Under the pieces are notes generated by a model that was given only the letters and a program-made list of their open reading frames with translations, was not told the origin of the DNA and ran no database searches. A stretch of DNA of 64,000 nt, taken from contig CAZRTJ010000004.1 in assembly GCA_964602985.1 (NCBI GenBank), positions 124,001-188,000 of the forward strand. The letters run 5' to 3'. The translations under genes and the position numbers were made by a program. This DNA is from CAYZJB01 sp964602985 (GTDB taxonomy: Bacteria; CLD3; SB21). Position 1 is the first letter of the stretch; each line of letters opens with the position of its first letter. Positions 25,927-35,262 of the stretch are shown here, piece after piece.

Positions 25927-27176
25927 ACTCCATTCGTCTCCTCGCAGTCATTGCGATTTACTTCTGTACGATGATCGGGTGGTTTATTCTGGGCGGTTCC
26001 ATCGCCGTTCGCACCGATGAAAAGTCCGTGCAATCGCGGGACCGCGTGGAAGGGATATGGGGCGGCGAACATATGCAATTGCACCCGACGTTTCGATATC
26101 TGGAAACAAGAATCGACACAGTCACAGAGGCAAAGACCACCGACGGCAAGGTCGTCACGACCCGGCGATTCGACACGCGAGCCATCCCGGTTGCGGTCAC
26201 GGAGTCGTCGTCAAAGATTACAGCGCGCCTGGACGTGGAGTATCGTCAAAAAGGACTGCTGTGGCACACCTTGTATTCCGTAGCCTTTGCGGCGGACTAT
26301 GCGCTGGTGAATCCCACGGATGTCGAGCGGGACATGGAAATTCGATTCTATTTTCCGTCCAAAACCTCGATGTATGATAATTTCCTTTTTCAGGCGGATG
26401 GAAAGGACCTGACGGCTCAGCAGGAAGTGGACGAAGAGTCACGTATCTGGACGGCGACGCTTCGGATGCAACCCCGTCAATCCTCCGTGATCACCATCCG
26501 CTATCGCTCACAGGGGATGGGGAAGTGGTCGTACGCGTTTGCCGCAGGGGTAAATCGTGTTCGGAATTTCGATCTGCAGATCACGACCGGATTCAAGGAG
26601 TTTGACATTCCCGAAGGGGGCGTATCTGCAACCGAACGCACGGAGACGGAGGAGGGTTGGAATCTACGGTGGAAGTATGACGATGTGATCTCGCAATTGC
26701 GCATTGCGCTGGACATGCCGCAAAAGCTGAATCCGGGTCCGACCGCGCAGCGCATCAGTTTCTTTGCGCCGGTCTCCCTGCTGTTCTTCTTCACGATCCT
26801 CATCATCGTCAGTTCGATCCGGAAACAAGCTTTCCATCCGATGCACTACTTCTTTCTTGCCGCGGCCTTCTTTTCGTTTCATCTGTTCTTTGCTTACCTC
26901 GTCGATCATCTGGCGTTGGGAACGGCTTTCGCTTTGTCGTCGTTGACGTCGGTGCTTCTGGTCTGGACGTACATGCGCAAGGTGGCTTCGGAAGCGTTTG
27001 CGATTCGAGTGGTCGTGCCGACGCAGATCGTCTACCTGATCCTGTTTTCGTATTCGTTCTTCTTTGAGGGATACACCGGTCTCACGGTGACGATCGGCGC
27101 GATTGCCACGTTGTTTGTCCTGATGCAAATGACGGCACGCACGGACTGGAACCAGGTCTTTCAGAAGCGGCCGTAA
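25923..27176 (+). CDS. CreD-like inner membrane protein
   Basis: The 417-residue product has one N-terminal helix, a large extracytoplasmic beta-rich domain (about 40-280) and five or six C-terminal helices. Segments such as HPMHYFFLAAAFFSFHLFFAYL and the closing YTGLTVTIGAIATLFVLMQM with ARTDW match the CreD layout. CreD proteins relate to envelope stress and beta-lactam or colicin tolerance. Together with VanZ and the regulator this suggests an envelope-stress operon (inference). The start is fixed by the ATGA overlap; a terminator follows 18 bases after the stop. Confidence 0.78.
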   Translation: MNSIRLLAVIAIYFCTMIGWFILGGSIAVRTDEKSVQSRDRVEGIWGGEHMQLHPTFRYLETRIDTVTEAKTTDGKVVTTRRFDTRAIPVAVTESSSKITARLDVEYRQKGLLWHTLYSVAFAADYALVNPTDVERDMEIRFYFPSKTSMYDNFLFQADGKDLTAQQEVDEESRIWTATLRMQPRQSSVITIRYRSQGMGKWSYAFAAGVNRVRNFDLQITTGFKEFDIPEGGVSATERTETEEGWNLRWKYDDVISQLRIALDMPQKLNPGPTAQRISFFAPVSLLFFFTILIIVSSIRKQAFHPMHYFFLAAAFFSFHLFFAYLVDHLALGTAFALSSLTSVLLVWTYMRKVASEAFAIRVVVPTQIVYLILFSYSFFFEGYTGLTVTIGAIATLFVLMQMTARTDWNQVFQKRP

Positions 27177-27194
27177 TTTCTGTCGACAAATCCA

Positions 27195-27227
27195 GAAGCG
27201 GGCGTGCTGCCCGCTTCTTGTCGTTTT
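27195..27227 (+). terminator. Intrinsic terminator of the CreD operon
   Basis: GAAGCGGGC and GCCCGCTTC enclose a 5-base loop (27195-27217), followed by TTGTCGTTTT. It lies 18 bases after the CreD-like stop. Confidence 0.75.
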
Positions 27228-27266
27228 CCACATGCTGACCGCGGGAGACTCGCCGTTCCCCATGGC

Positions 27267-27292
27267 GAGGGACCAAACAGAGGGACCAAACA
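27267..27292. repeat. 13-base tandem duplication
   Basis: GAGGGACCAAACA occurs twice head to tail in the leader of the cyclase gene. Probably a small replication-slippage duplication; no regulatory meaning is evident. The rest of the 27228-27356 leader shows no obvious promoter. Confidence 0.85.
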
Positions 27293-27356
27293 GCTTGCAT
27301 CCGTCGACTTTTTTTCCTAAAGAGGCCGGTCCACCACAAAGAACGGAAACAAACCC

Positions 27357-30353
27357 ATGATACGCAGTTGTTTACTGGCACTCGTGCTGCTTCACGCCTC
27401 GTTGGTTGCGACGGATCCCACGAAGGCCATACGGGAATTCAGCCATCAGGTCTTTCAGACGGATGACGGGCTTCCGCAAAACACGATTTATTCCATTCTG
27501 CAAACACACGACGGATTTCTTTGGTTCGGCACGCAGGAAGGTCTGGCTCGGTACGACGGTGTGACGTTTACGGTTTTTTCCCGAGCGACCGTCCCGGGAT
27601 TTCCGCACAACACGATTCTCCACCTGTACGAAGCAAAGGACTCCACGCTGTGGATTTCCACGTCCGGGGGCGCGATCGCCTATCGGTACGGGCAATTCAC
27701 GTTTTACACCACGCGCGACAGCCTTCCGGACCCAAATGTCAATGCCATCGCGGTCGATACCAACGGCGTGGTGTGGATGGGCACCAACTCGGGCCTGGTA
27801 TCGATGGAAAAAGGACAGTTCAGGAAATTCACCAGGAAAGACGGTCTCTCCAACGATTATGTCAAAACCGTTCTTGTCGATCGCAGCGGCCGCCTGTGGG
27901 TGGGCACCAACGGGGGCGGATTGAATCTCCTGAAGGATGGCAAATGGAAAACGTACACGACGCGCGAAGGACTGTCGTCGAATTACGTGAGCAGTCTCTA
28001 CGAGAGTCGGCGCAACGACCTGTGGATCGGTACGTTTGGCGGCGGAGTGACGCGTCTTAAAGACGGGCAATTCTCCACCATCCTGCAAGGACTGAGCAAC
28101 CCCAATGTCTTGTCTGTCACCATGGATTCGTCGTACGCCGTGTGGATCGCCACACTGGACGGCATCCATCGCTGGTACAACGGCAAGTTTGCGAAATTCA
28201 GCAAGGCAGACGGTTTGTCGAAGGAAATTGCGCTATCAGTGTACGTGGATCATGAGCAAAGCGTGTGGGTGGGCACCTATGGCGGCGGCGTCAATCGATT
28301 CAAGGATCGTCGATTCCGCGTACTGGCCTCCGAGCAGGGTCTGCCCAACGACTTCGTGCGCAGTGTGAGTGAATCCCCGAAGGGCGGCCTCTGGGTCGGC
28401 ACCGATGGCGGCGGGATCAGTCTGCTCAAAGAAGGAAAGGTGACCAACTACGGATTCCGCGAGGGATTGAATAATCTTTTTGTGCGGGCGGTGCTGGAGG
28501 ATCGGACCGGACGGGTGTGGGTCGGCACCAATGGCGGCGGCGTCAATGTTCTGGAGAAAAAGAAATTCAAAATCCTCACCACGAAAGAAGGTCTGGCCTT
28601 CAACGACATCTCCTGCCTGTACGAAGATCGCGCAGGCGGCATCTGGGTCGGCACCAACGGCGGAGGACTGACGTTCATTTTCAAGGACAAATTCACCAAC
28701 TACAGCACGAAGGACGGTCTCGCCGGAGACGCGGTCACGTGTGTGTTGCAGGACAAGAAGAACCGCGTGTGGATTGGTTCCTCTACGGGTTTGACGCTCT
28801 TTCAAGATCCCAAGATTACGAAAATCACCGCCGAGGACGGACTGCCGGGTAACGATATTTACAGCCTGCTGGAAGACTCGCGGGGAACGATCTGGGTCGG
28901 CACCGGAGGCGGCCTCTGTCGACAGAAAAAGGACGACTGGAAAGTCTACACCGTCCAAGAGGGCCTGCCGTCCAACGCGGTCTTCGGAATTCTGGAGGAT
29001 CACCAGGGCTCCCTGTGGTTGAGTTCCAATCGCGGTATTTTTGAAGTCTCGATCGATTCGCTGGACGCTCTGGATGAGGGGAGACTGGCCAGCCTGACCG
29101 GACGGCTGTACGGCAAGTCCGATGACATGAGCAGCAGCGAGTGCTCCGGCGGTTCCCAGCCCGCTGTGTGGAGAACCGCCCGCGGAGTTCTGTCGTTCGC
29201 GACGATCAAAGGAGTGGCGGAAATCGATCCGAAGCAACTTCGACACAATCGGACTCCTCCGCCGGTGACGATTCATGCCGCGGTGATCGACGGGGAGTCG
29301 AGCCCGCTGTCCGCATCATTGACCGTGCCCCCCGGACGCGATCGGTACGAATTTCAATACGCGGGACTGAGTTTCTTCTCTCCGGAAAAAGTACAATTCC
29401 GATACCGTCTGCACGGATTCGATGATGAGTGGATCGACGCGCAGAATCGAAGGGTCGCCTATTACACGAGCCTGCCGCCCGGGAAGTATCGTTTTGAGGT
29501 GACAGCGTGCAATAACGACGGCGTGTGGCAAAGCGAGCCGGCCTCGCTGGCCATCGTCGTACAGCCGCACTTTTATCAGACCTGGTGGTTCTATTCTCTG
29601 ACGGCGGTCGTCGTCGTCGGATTCGCCTTCGGACTCTATCGGCTGCGCGTACAGCAGTTGGTCGCGCGCGAGCGCAAACTGCAACTCCTCGTGGACGAGC
29701 GAACGAAAGAGCTGCAGACCGAGAAGGACAAATCGGAAAAACTGCTATTGAACATCCTCCCCGAGCCGATCGCCGAAAAGCTCAAGGCCGAAAACGGCAC
29801 GATCGCCGAGAGTTTTGCCGAAGCGACGATTCTATTCGCCGACATCGTGGATTTCACGAAACTTTCCGCGCGAATTTCACCGGAGGAACTTGTAGAATTT
29901 CTCAATCACGTCTTTTCGGCCTTTGACACGCTGGCCGAGACGCACGGCATGGAAAAAATCAAGACGATCGGGGACGCGTACATGGTGGTGGCCGGACTGC
30001 CCGAGCCGCGCGCCGATCACGCCGAGGTCACCGCCGAAATGGCTCTGGCGATGCAGGACGAACTGGTCCGGATCAATACGGAACGAAAAATGAACATCAA
30101 AGTCCGCATCGGCATCAACACCGGTCCCGTGGTCGCCGGGGTGATCGGAAAACGGAAGTTCATCTACGATCTCTGGGGGGACGCTGTCAACACCGCGAGC
30201 CGGATGGAATCTCACGGACTGGCGGGATGTATCCAGGTGACGGAATCGACGTACGAGAAATTGAAAAAACGCTACGAACTGGACGAACGCGGAACGGTGG
30301 AGGTCAAAGGCAAAGGGCACATGAAGACCTTCCTTCTGCAGGGCCGAAAGTAG
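27357..30353 (+). CDS. Propeller / Y_Y_Y receptor fused to class III adenylate cyclase
   Basis: The 998-residue product has a signal peptide (1-18). About a dozen two-component-regulator propeller repeats (35-600) carry the DGLP/DGLS and VWIGTNGGG units, then a Y_Y_Y domain lies near 660-735, one membrane helix at 741-763, a coiled linker ending LLLNILPEPIAEKLK, and a class III cyclase domain (820-998). The cyclase keeps both metal Asps (FADIVDFT and TIGDAYM). The adenine-selecting pair is Lys in KIKTIGDAYM and Asp in YDLWGDAVN, and the Asn/Arg of NTASRM is kept. It is thus predicted to make cAMP in response to an extracellular signal. Such propellers usually drive histidine kinases. It stands alone between two terminator-bounded units. 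Confidence 0.93.
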   Translation: MIRSCLLALVLLHASLVATDPTKAIREFSHQVFQTDDGLPQNTIYSILQTHDGFLWFGTQEGLARYDGVTFTVFSRATVPGFPHNTILHLYEAKDSTLWISTSGGAIAYRYGQFTFYTTRDSLPDPNVNAIAVDTNGVVWMGTNSGLVSMEKGQFRKFTRKDGLSNDYVKTVLVDRSGRLWVGTNGGGLNLLKDGKWKTYTTREGLSSNYVSSLYESRRNDLWIGTFGGGVTRLKDGQFSTILQGLSNPNVLSVTMDSSYAVWIATLDGIHRWYNGKFAKFSKADGLSKEIALSVYVDHEQSVWVGTYGGGVNRFKDRRFRVLASEQGLPNDFVRSVSESPKGGLWVGTDGGGISLLKEGKVTNYGFREGLNNLFVRAVLEDRTGRVWVGTNGGGVNVLEKKKFKILTTKEGLAFNDISCLYEDRAGGIWVGTNGGGLTFIFKDKFTNYSTKDGLAGDAVTCVLQDKKNRVWIGSSTGLTLFQDPKITKITAEDGLPGNDIYSLLEDSRGTIWVGTGGGLCRQKKDDWKVYTVQEGLPSNAVFGILEDHQGSLWLSSNRGIFEVSIDSLDALDEGRLASLTGRLYGKSDDMSSSECSGGSQPAVWRTARGVLSFATIKGVAEIDPKQLRHNRTPPPVTIHAAVIDGESSPLSASLTVPPGRDRYEFQYAGLSFFSPEKVQFRYRLHGFDDEWIDAQNRRVAYYTSLPPGKYRFEVTACNNDGVWQSEPASLAIVVQPHFYQTWWFYSLTAVVVVGFAFGLYRLRVQQLVARERKLQLLVDERTKELQTEKDKSEKLLLNILPEPIAEKLKAENGTIAESFAEATILFADIVDFTKLSARISPEELVEFLNHVFSAFDTLAETHGMEKIKTIGDAYMVVAGLPEPRADHAEVTAEMALAMQDELVRINTERKMNIKVRIGINTGPVVAGVIGKRKFIYDLWGDAVNTASRMESHGLAGCIQVTESTYEKLKKRYELDERGTVEVKGKGHMKTFLLQGRK

Positions 30354-30362
30354 CAGCGGCTG

Positions 30363-31109
30363 TCATACGCGACTCTCCGTGCGCTCCCGACTGAGCAACT
30401 TCTTCAGCTTCACTCCGCTCCGCCAACCGTTGATCGCCTGGATCGGTCCGATCAGGAAATACGCAAAGCCTGCCCACATGGCGGTATACTCTCCCGGAAT
30501 CGTCAACGCGATGAGAATGGAGAGCGACCCCACACCCACCATGATTCCATTGCTGCGGTACTGTTGCCGTGTGAGGAGTAATTCAATCTCATTGAAAAAG
30601 TAGTCCTGCTTTCTCTGCAGGACATTGCGATACAACAGACAAAACACACCGTATACGGCCACATACCCCAAACCGTAAATGATCATGATCGACGGCATAT
30701 CTTTCACTGCCAAAGGGGGGATCCAAGTTCCATCCGGTCCCGCCATTCCGACTGCTTGTCCGGTGAAGACATGCAGCAGTACGCCGAACAGAAATTTCAA
30801 CGGATACACGTAGAACAAAACGAGAAAAAGCAGAGCGGTGTTCAGCACGAGAGCGTACATCGTGCGAATGCCGTACCGTCGCGTGAACAAATAATGTTCG
30901 ACCCAGATCATCACCAGAAAGACGAAACAAATCAGGAATGCCGGAAGACCCCGAATCAGTTCCACCAATTCGTGGAACGTTCGCGGGACTTGCAGACTGA
31001 CCACGAGCAACGTCATGGCAAACGCAAAGACGGCATCCGAAAAGCTCTCGATGCGTCCGGCGCTTTCTTCGCGCCACCGGAAATGGCGATCAATGAGACG
31101 AGGCTTCAT
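30363..31109 (-). CDS. TMEM175-family (DUF1211) channel-like protein
   Basis: The 248-residue membrane protein contains the defining RIESFSDAVFAFAMTLLVV helix 1 (RxxxFSDxxxAxxxT). Further helices include FLICFVFLVMIWVEHYLF and a second-half set. Bacterial TMEM175 proteins are potassium-leak channels with one or two six-helix units; here there is one FSD motif and about seven helices, including an inserted loop near 125-145. It overlaps the upstream oxidoreductase by ATGA and ends 9 bases from the convergent cyclase. Confidence 0.88.
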   Translation of the reverse strand: MKPRLIDRHFRWREESAGRIESFSDAVFAFAMTLLVVSLQVPRTFHELVELIRGLPAFLICFVFLVMIWVEHYLFTRRYGIRTMYALVLNTALLFLVLFYVYPLKFLFGVLLHVFTGQAVGMAGPDGTWIPPLAVKDMPSIMIIYGLGYVAVYGVFCLLYRNVLQRKQDYFFNEIELLLTRQQYRSNGIMVGVGSLSILIALTIPGEYTAMWAGFAYFLIGPIQAINGWRSGVKLKKLLSRERTESRV

Positions 31110-31780
31110 AACGGTTTCTCCCTGGTGGATACGTATTGCAGTTGATCAGACTCGACGGTGCGTACGCCGACGAAATCCTCCTGAGCCAGCTGCACCATCG
31201 CGTCGGCGACGCGGTCTGCGCGAATGGCTCGGTATTTTCTCAAACGACCGACAAGCAAAGGTTTCGCCAGCGGACTCAGCATCATCGATAGCTTTTCTCC
31301 GGGTCGGAATTCCGACCGGTGTCCGACCAACAGGGATGGCCGCAGGATCGTCAGACTGGGCAGTGGCAGTGCGGTCAATGCCTGTTCCATCTCGCCCTTG
31401 ACGCGAGAGTAGAAGACTCTGGACGTTGCCGAGGCGCCGAGTGAGGAAATCACGAGAAATCGCGACACCCCTGATTCGGCCGCCCATCTTCCCAGCATCA
31501 CCGGATACGCGAAATCGACCTCGCGAAAAGCCGCCTGCGACCGGGCCTTGCGGATCGTCGTTCCGAGGCAGCAGAACACGTCATCGACACGGAGCCCTTC
31601 CAGCGTGTTCGCCATTTTCTGAAAATCAACCGTCAGGAATCGAATCTTGCCGCGCGACGGGGTGGGTCTACGAACAAGGGCGATGACCTCCGAATACAAT
31701 GGGCTCGCCTCCAGATTCTCCAACAGGTGCGAACCGACCAGGCCCGTCGATCCCGCGATCAGACACGTCCGGCTCTTCAC
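31106..31780 (-). CDS. NAD(P)-binding oxidoreductase, HTATIP2-like
   Basis: The 224-residue short-chain-like Rossmann protein has the N-terminal GSTGLVGSHLLENL nucleotide loop, CCLGTTIRKARSQAAFREVD (typical of HTATIP2/YbjT-type NAD(P)H-binding proteins), VISSLGASATSRVFYSRVKGEMEQ with the Ser and YxxxK pair, and TILRPSLLVGHRSEFR. Substrate unknown. The GTG at 31780 overlaps the methyltransferase stop (GTGA) with GGGGA upstream; the frame extends upstream only as a shadow. Confidence 0.85.
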   Translation of the reverse strand: MKSRTCLIAGSTGLVGSHLLENLEASPLYSEVIALVRRPTPSRGKIRFLTVDFQKMANTLEGLRVDDVFCCLGTTIRKARSQAAFREVDFAYPVMLGRWAAESGVSRFLVISSLGASATSRVFYSRVKGEMEQALTALPLPSLTILRPSLLVGHRSEFRPGEKLSMMLSPLAKPLLVGRLRKYRAIRADRVADAMVQLAQEDFVGVRTVESDQLQYVSTREKPL

Positions 31781-32457
31781 GCGGGACACGTCCCCGTGAC
31801 GATCGCCGACGATCCGAAGCTCAGAGGAATCTGTCGCACGTTCTCGAAACCTTCCTCTCTCATCGCTTCTGTACAATCGCCTGTCCAACAGGTTTCTTCG
31901 ATCAGTCGGGTCAGTTGACCACTGAAGACTTCCCGCCATTCGCTAAAGAACCGTTGTCCAAGCCGGTTCATGATTCGATTGTACTTCCGCCACAGGAAGC
32001 GGGCCGGCCGCGACGCCGGCAGTGTAAAATCATGCAAGATCAGCCGGGCTCCGCGATGCATGTACGGGAGGATGTTGGATACCAACTGTCGCGCGTCGAC
32101 ATACTTCGGCAAGTACGAGGACACAACCAAATCGAATCGACCCTCCAGGCAGACCGTTTCGGCATCCGCCAGGATTCCGCGACAGCCCGTCGTCTTTCGG
32201 TACAACTCGAGGTAATCCCCGGTTTGGTCCACACCGACGAAGGATGCCGCTGGAAACCGCTTTTGAAACCGACGCGTCACAATCCCGGTTCCGCAGGCCA
32301 AATCGAGCACCGCTGTGGCCGTCGTCGCGAGTCTGACCATCCGCCATTTCCAATACCGATCCAGCCCGAGTGTGAACAGCCCGACGACTCGCTCGTACGA
32401 TGAACCCGTACCGGGAAAGAATTTCTGCGCCGCCGCATGCGGATCGAGTCTGCTCAC
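31777..32457 (-). CDS. Class I SAM-dependent methyltransferase, UbiE-like
   Basis: The 226-residue product begins with FFPGTGSSYERVVGLFTLGL, recalling the UbiE/MenG start. SAM-binding motif I is VLDLACGTGIVTRRF and motif II is FVGVDQTGDYLELYRK, then FDLVVSSYLPKYVDA and ARLILHDFTLP. It could act on a quinone or lipid, but no quinone genes are nearby. Overlaps both neighbours by 4 bases. Confidence 0.85.
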   Translation of the reverse strand: MSRLDPHAAAQKFFPGTGSSYERVVGLFTLGLDRYWKWRMVRLATTATAVLDLACGTGIVTRRFQKRFPAASFVGVDQTGDYLELYRKTTGCRGILADAETVCLEGRFDLVVSSYLPKYVDARQLVSNILPYMHRGARLILHDFTLPASRPARFLWRKYNRIMNRLGQRFFSEWREVFSGQLTRLIEETCWTGDCTEAMREEGFENVRQIPLSFGSSAIVTGTCPA

Positions 32458-34673
32458 CGACCGCCGGGAGGCAAGTGCCTGTGCAGGAACTCTGTCATCA
32501 GCGTGCGAAGATGGAGCGTCGTACCTTTGCCTTCGTAGATTCCGTGACTCCGATTGGGATACGACATCAGGTCGAATGTCCGGTTGGCGGCGATGAGTGC
32601 GTTGATGACAGCTTCCGCGTTCTGATAATGGACATTGTCGTCGCCCGTGCCGTGAATCAGAAGCAATCGGCCTTTGAGTTGATGCGCATAGGTCAGCGTC
32701 GCGGCGCGCTTGTAAAAGTCGGCATTTTCCTGCGGCAGTCCCATGTATCGCTCGGTGTAGATGTTGTCATAAAATCGAGAGTCCGTCACGGGCGCGATGC
32801 TGATTCCGGCCTGGTACAGATCCGGCCATCGGAACATCGCGTGCAGGGTGCTCGAGCCGCCGCCGCTCCAGCCCCAAATGCCGATCCGCGTCGAATCGAC
32901 AAACGACCAACGCCGGATCCGCTCTGCCGCGCCGGCCACATCGATCGGCCCGAGATAGCCGATATTCTTGTAAATGGATTTGCGCCACGCCCGTCCACGC
33001 AACGCGGGCGTGCCCCGGCAATCGACGCTGACCACGACGTACCCTTGCTGGGTCAACATCCAGTGCCAGAGATGTCCGCTTCCGCCGAAGCGGTCGATGA
33101 CCGTCTGGGCCGCTGGTTCGCCGTAGACATGAAACAGAACCGGATATTTCTTCGACGAATCAAAATCGACCGGTTTCATGATCCATCCATCCAGCTCGAA
33201 TCCCGAACCCGCGTCCACCCGGAAGTATTCCGTCGGCCGCACGGCCAATTGACTCAGTTTGGCATTCAGATCGGCGTTGTCCTCCAGCACACGGAGCACA
33301 CGGTGCTTGGGCAACTCGATCAGTTCGATCTGCCCGGCCCGATCGCGCACGGAGCCAGTGTGAATCGCGTAGCGTCCGGATGGCGAAATCTGATACGAAT
33401 GGTATCCACGTGACGCGGGGGTCAGTTTCGTGAACTTACCTTTCCCGTCCATCTTGACGGAGTAGAGGAATCGATACGCCGAATTGTCGGGAGACGCTGT
33501 GAAATACAACGTGTTTTGTTTTTCATCGACGGCCTCGACTGTCGCGACGTCATAATTACCGGGCGTCAAACAGGTCACGGCCCCGGCGCGGGTGATCCGG
33601 TAAACATGCCGCCAGCCGTCCCGTTCGCTCAGCCAGAGAAACTCCTGGCCGCCGCGCAGGACCTGAAAATCAGTGGCGTCGATCCACGCGCTATCCGTAT
33701 CCGTGAAGATGTCCGTCACTGCGCCGGTTGCTGGATCGCCGAGCAGGAGGCGGCAGGTATTCTGCAGACGATTCATGTGACGGATGGCGATGCGATCCGA
33801 TCCGGCCCACTCCAATCCATTCAGGTAAGTATTTCGTGGATCGCCTTCGATGTTCATCCATTTTGTTTCGCCGCCTGTTGCGGAGACGACACCGATCCGA
33901 CATGCGGAATTAAGTTCGCCTGCCTTTGGATATTGGACGGGGATGATCCGTGAATATACCGAGTCGGTGTTGTTGATCATCAGGAAGTCGCGAACGCCGG
34001 ACGCGTCCAGTTGCCAATACGCGATGTTCTTGCTGTCCGGACTCCATCGAAATCCGTCGCGCAGATCGAATTCTTCTTCGTAAACCCAATCGAAGGTTCC
34101 ATTGATCAACGTCCGTGTGCCGTTGCCGGTGAGGGCGGTGATCCGATGGTCGGCCAGTTGTTCGACGTAGATATTGTTTTCCCGTACGTACGCGACGGAC
34201 CGGCTATCGGGTGAAAACTTCGCGAACATCAACGTGGATTCGGCCGCATCCGGTCCGCCCAATTTCATAAGGGCGCCCGTCTTGAGGTTCAACACCCAGT
34301 AATCGCCGCGCGTGTTGTAACGCCATACGCGCCGGGTATTGGTGAAAATCAGAAGGCTTGTCCGATCCGCGGACCATTCGTAATCCGCGATCGCCAGGGA
34401 CTGGGTGTCTCCCGCTGGCGTCAGAGTCTTTGTCGACACCCACACGGAGCGCGCTCCTTTTTCGGTCTCATACCGGATGAGTTCCGATCCGGAACCATCC
34501 GCGGATGCTTCCACCGTCGTGTACGCGGTGCCCTGCTCGAGCCACTTGGCAGGACCGAAATATTTTGAAGAAAATTCCCGGGAAGCGAAAATCCGATCCA
34601 GCGTCAATTTTGTCGGATCGGATTGTGCGTGCAGACTGATGGCCAGAACCAAAAGAATCGTCACTCGTTTCAT
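32454..34673 (-). CDS. Exported dipeptidyl peptidase IV-type (S9B) protease
   Basis: The 739-residue product has a signal peptide (KRVTILLVLAISLHAQ). The N-terminal eight-blade propeller domain (about 20-480) contains the substrate-clamp FDWVYEEEFDL double-Glu motif. A prolyl-oligopeptidase hydrolase domain follows, with nucleophile Ser in GIWGWSGGGSSTL (about residue 604), Asp in IHGTGDDNVHYQ and His in YPNRSHGIYEG. It cleaves X-Pro/X-Ala dipeptides from peptides in the periplasm or at the surface. The ATG at 34673 follows GAGGAG; the upstream extension has no signal peptide. The catalytic segment reads GWSGGG where many relatives have GWSYGG. Confidence 0.95.
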   Translation of the reverse strand: MKRVTILLVLAISLHAQSDPTKLTLDRIFASREFSSKYFGPAKWLEQGTAYTTVEASADGSGSELIRYETEKGARSVWVSTKTLTPAGDTQSLAIADYEWSADRTSLLIFTNTRRVWRYNTRGDYWVLNLKTGALMKLGGPDAAESTLMFAKFSPDSRSVAYVRENNIYVEQLADHRITALTGNGTRTLINGTFDWVYEEEFDLRDGFRWSPDSKNIAYWQLDASGVRDFLMINNTDSVYSRIIPVQYPKAGELNSACRIGVVSATGGETKWMNIEGDPRNTYLNGLEWAGSDRIAIRHMNRLQNTCRLLLGDPATGAVTDIFTDTDSAWIDATDFQVLRGGQEFLWLSERDGWRHVYRITRAGAVTCLTPGNYDVATVEAVDEKQNTLYFTASPDNSAYRFLYSVKMDGKGKFTKLTPASRGYHSYQISPSGRYAIHTGSVRDRAGQIELIELPKHRVLRVLEDNADLNAKLSQLAVRPTEYFRVDAGSGFELDGWIMKPVDFDSSKKYPVLFHVYGEPAAQTVIDRFGGSGHLWHWMLTQQGYVVVSVDCRGTPALRGRAWRKSIYKNIGYLGPIDVAGAAERIRRWSFVDSTRIGIWGWSGGGSSTLHAMFRWPDLYQAGISIAPVTDSRFYDNIYTERYMGLPQENADFYKRAATLTYAHQLKGRLLLIHGTGDDNVHYQNAEAVINALIAANRTFDLMSYPNRSHGIYEGKGTTLHLRTLMTEFLHRHLPPGGR

Positions 34674-34696
34674 CTCTCTCTCCTCGTGGTGGGAAG

Positions 34697-35188
34697 TTAT
34701 TCCGTTGTCTTGTCTGTCTTCTTGAACTGCAGCGACGCGGAGTTGATGCAATATCGCAGACCGGTCGGTTTGGGTCCGTCGTCGAATACATGTCCCAAGT
34801 GTCCGCCGCATCTCGCGCAATGCACTTCCGAACGCACCATGCCGTAACTGCGGTCGGTTTCAGATTCGACAGCGTCGCCGCTGACCGGCTTGTAAAAACT
34901 TGGCCAGCCGGTTCCCGATTCAAATTTGGTTTCCGATTCAAACAGCGGCAGTTGACATGCGGCGCAAAGATACACCCCTTTATCGTGATGATCCCAATAT
35001 TTTCCGGTGAAGGCGCGTTCCGTGCCTTTTTCACGCATGATCTCGTACACATCCTGTGGAAGCTCTTTCTTCCACTCGTCTTCGCTTTTCACGATGACGT
35101 CCTTTCGTTTTGAGTTTTGTCCATCTTGATGTTTTTCGCTGTCCGGGCCGCAAGATCCCAGTATCAGCAACATGACGAGCGTTTTCAT
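34697..35188 (-). CDS. msrB: Peptide methionine-(R)-sulfoxide reductase MsrB, lipoprotein form
   Basis: The 163-residue product has a lipoprotein signal (LVMLLILGSC, lipidated Cys13) and a complete MsrB domain: EDEWKKELPQDVYEIMREKGTERAF, zinc pair CAAC, GTGWPSF, zinc pair CARC in the CGGHLGHVFDDGP segment, and catalytic Cys in RYCINSASL. It reduces R-methionine sulfoxide in envelope proteins, here likely membrane-tethered outside the cytoplasm. The ATG at 35188 gives a proper lipoprotein signal and is preferred over 35218. Confidence 0.95.
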   Translation of the reverse strand: MKTLVMLLILGSCGPDSEKHQDGQNSKRKDVIVKSEDEWKKELPQDVYEIMREKGTERAFTGKYWDHHDKGVYLCAACQLPLFESETKFESGTGWPSFYKPVSGDAVESETDRSYGMVRSEVHCARCGGHLGHVFDDGPKPTGLRYCINSASLQFKKTDKTTE

Positions 35189-35262
35189 AGCGTAACCTTT
35201 TTGCGCGTGTGGCTTCATGCAGAGTAACGCCGTGGTTCGAGTATTGTTCCCGACCGGTCGCT

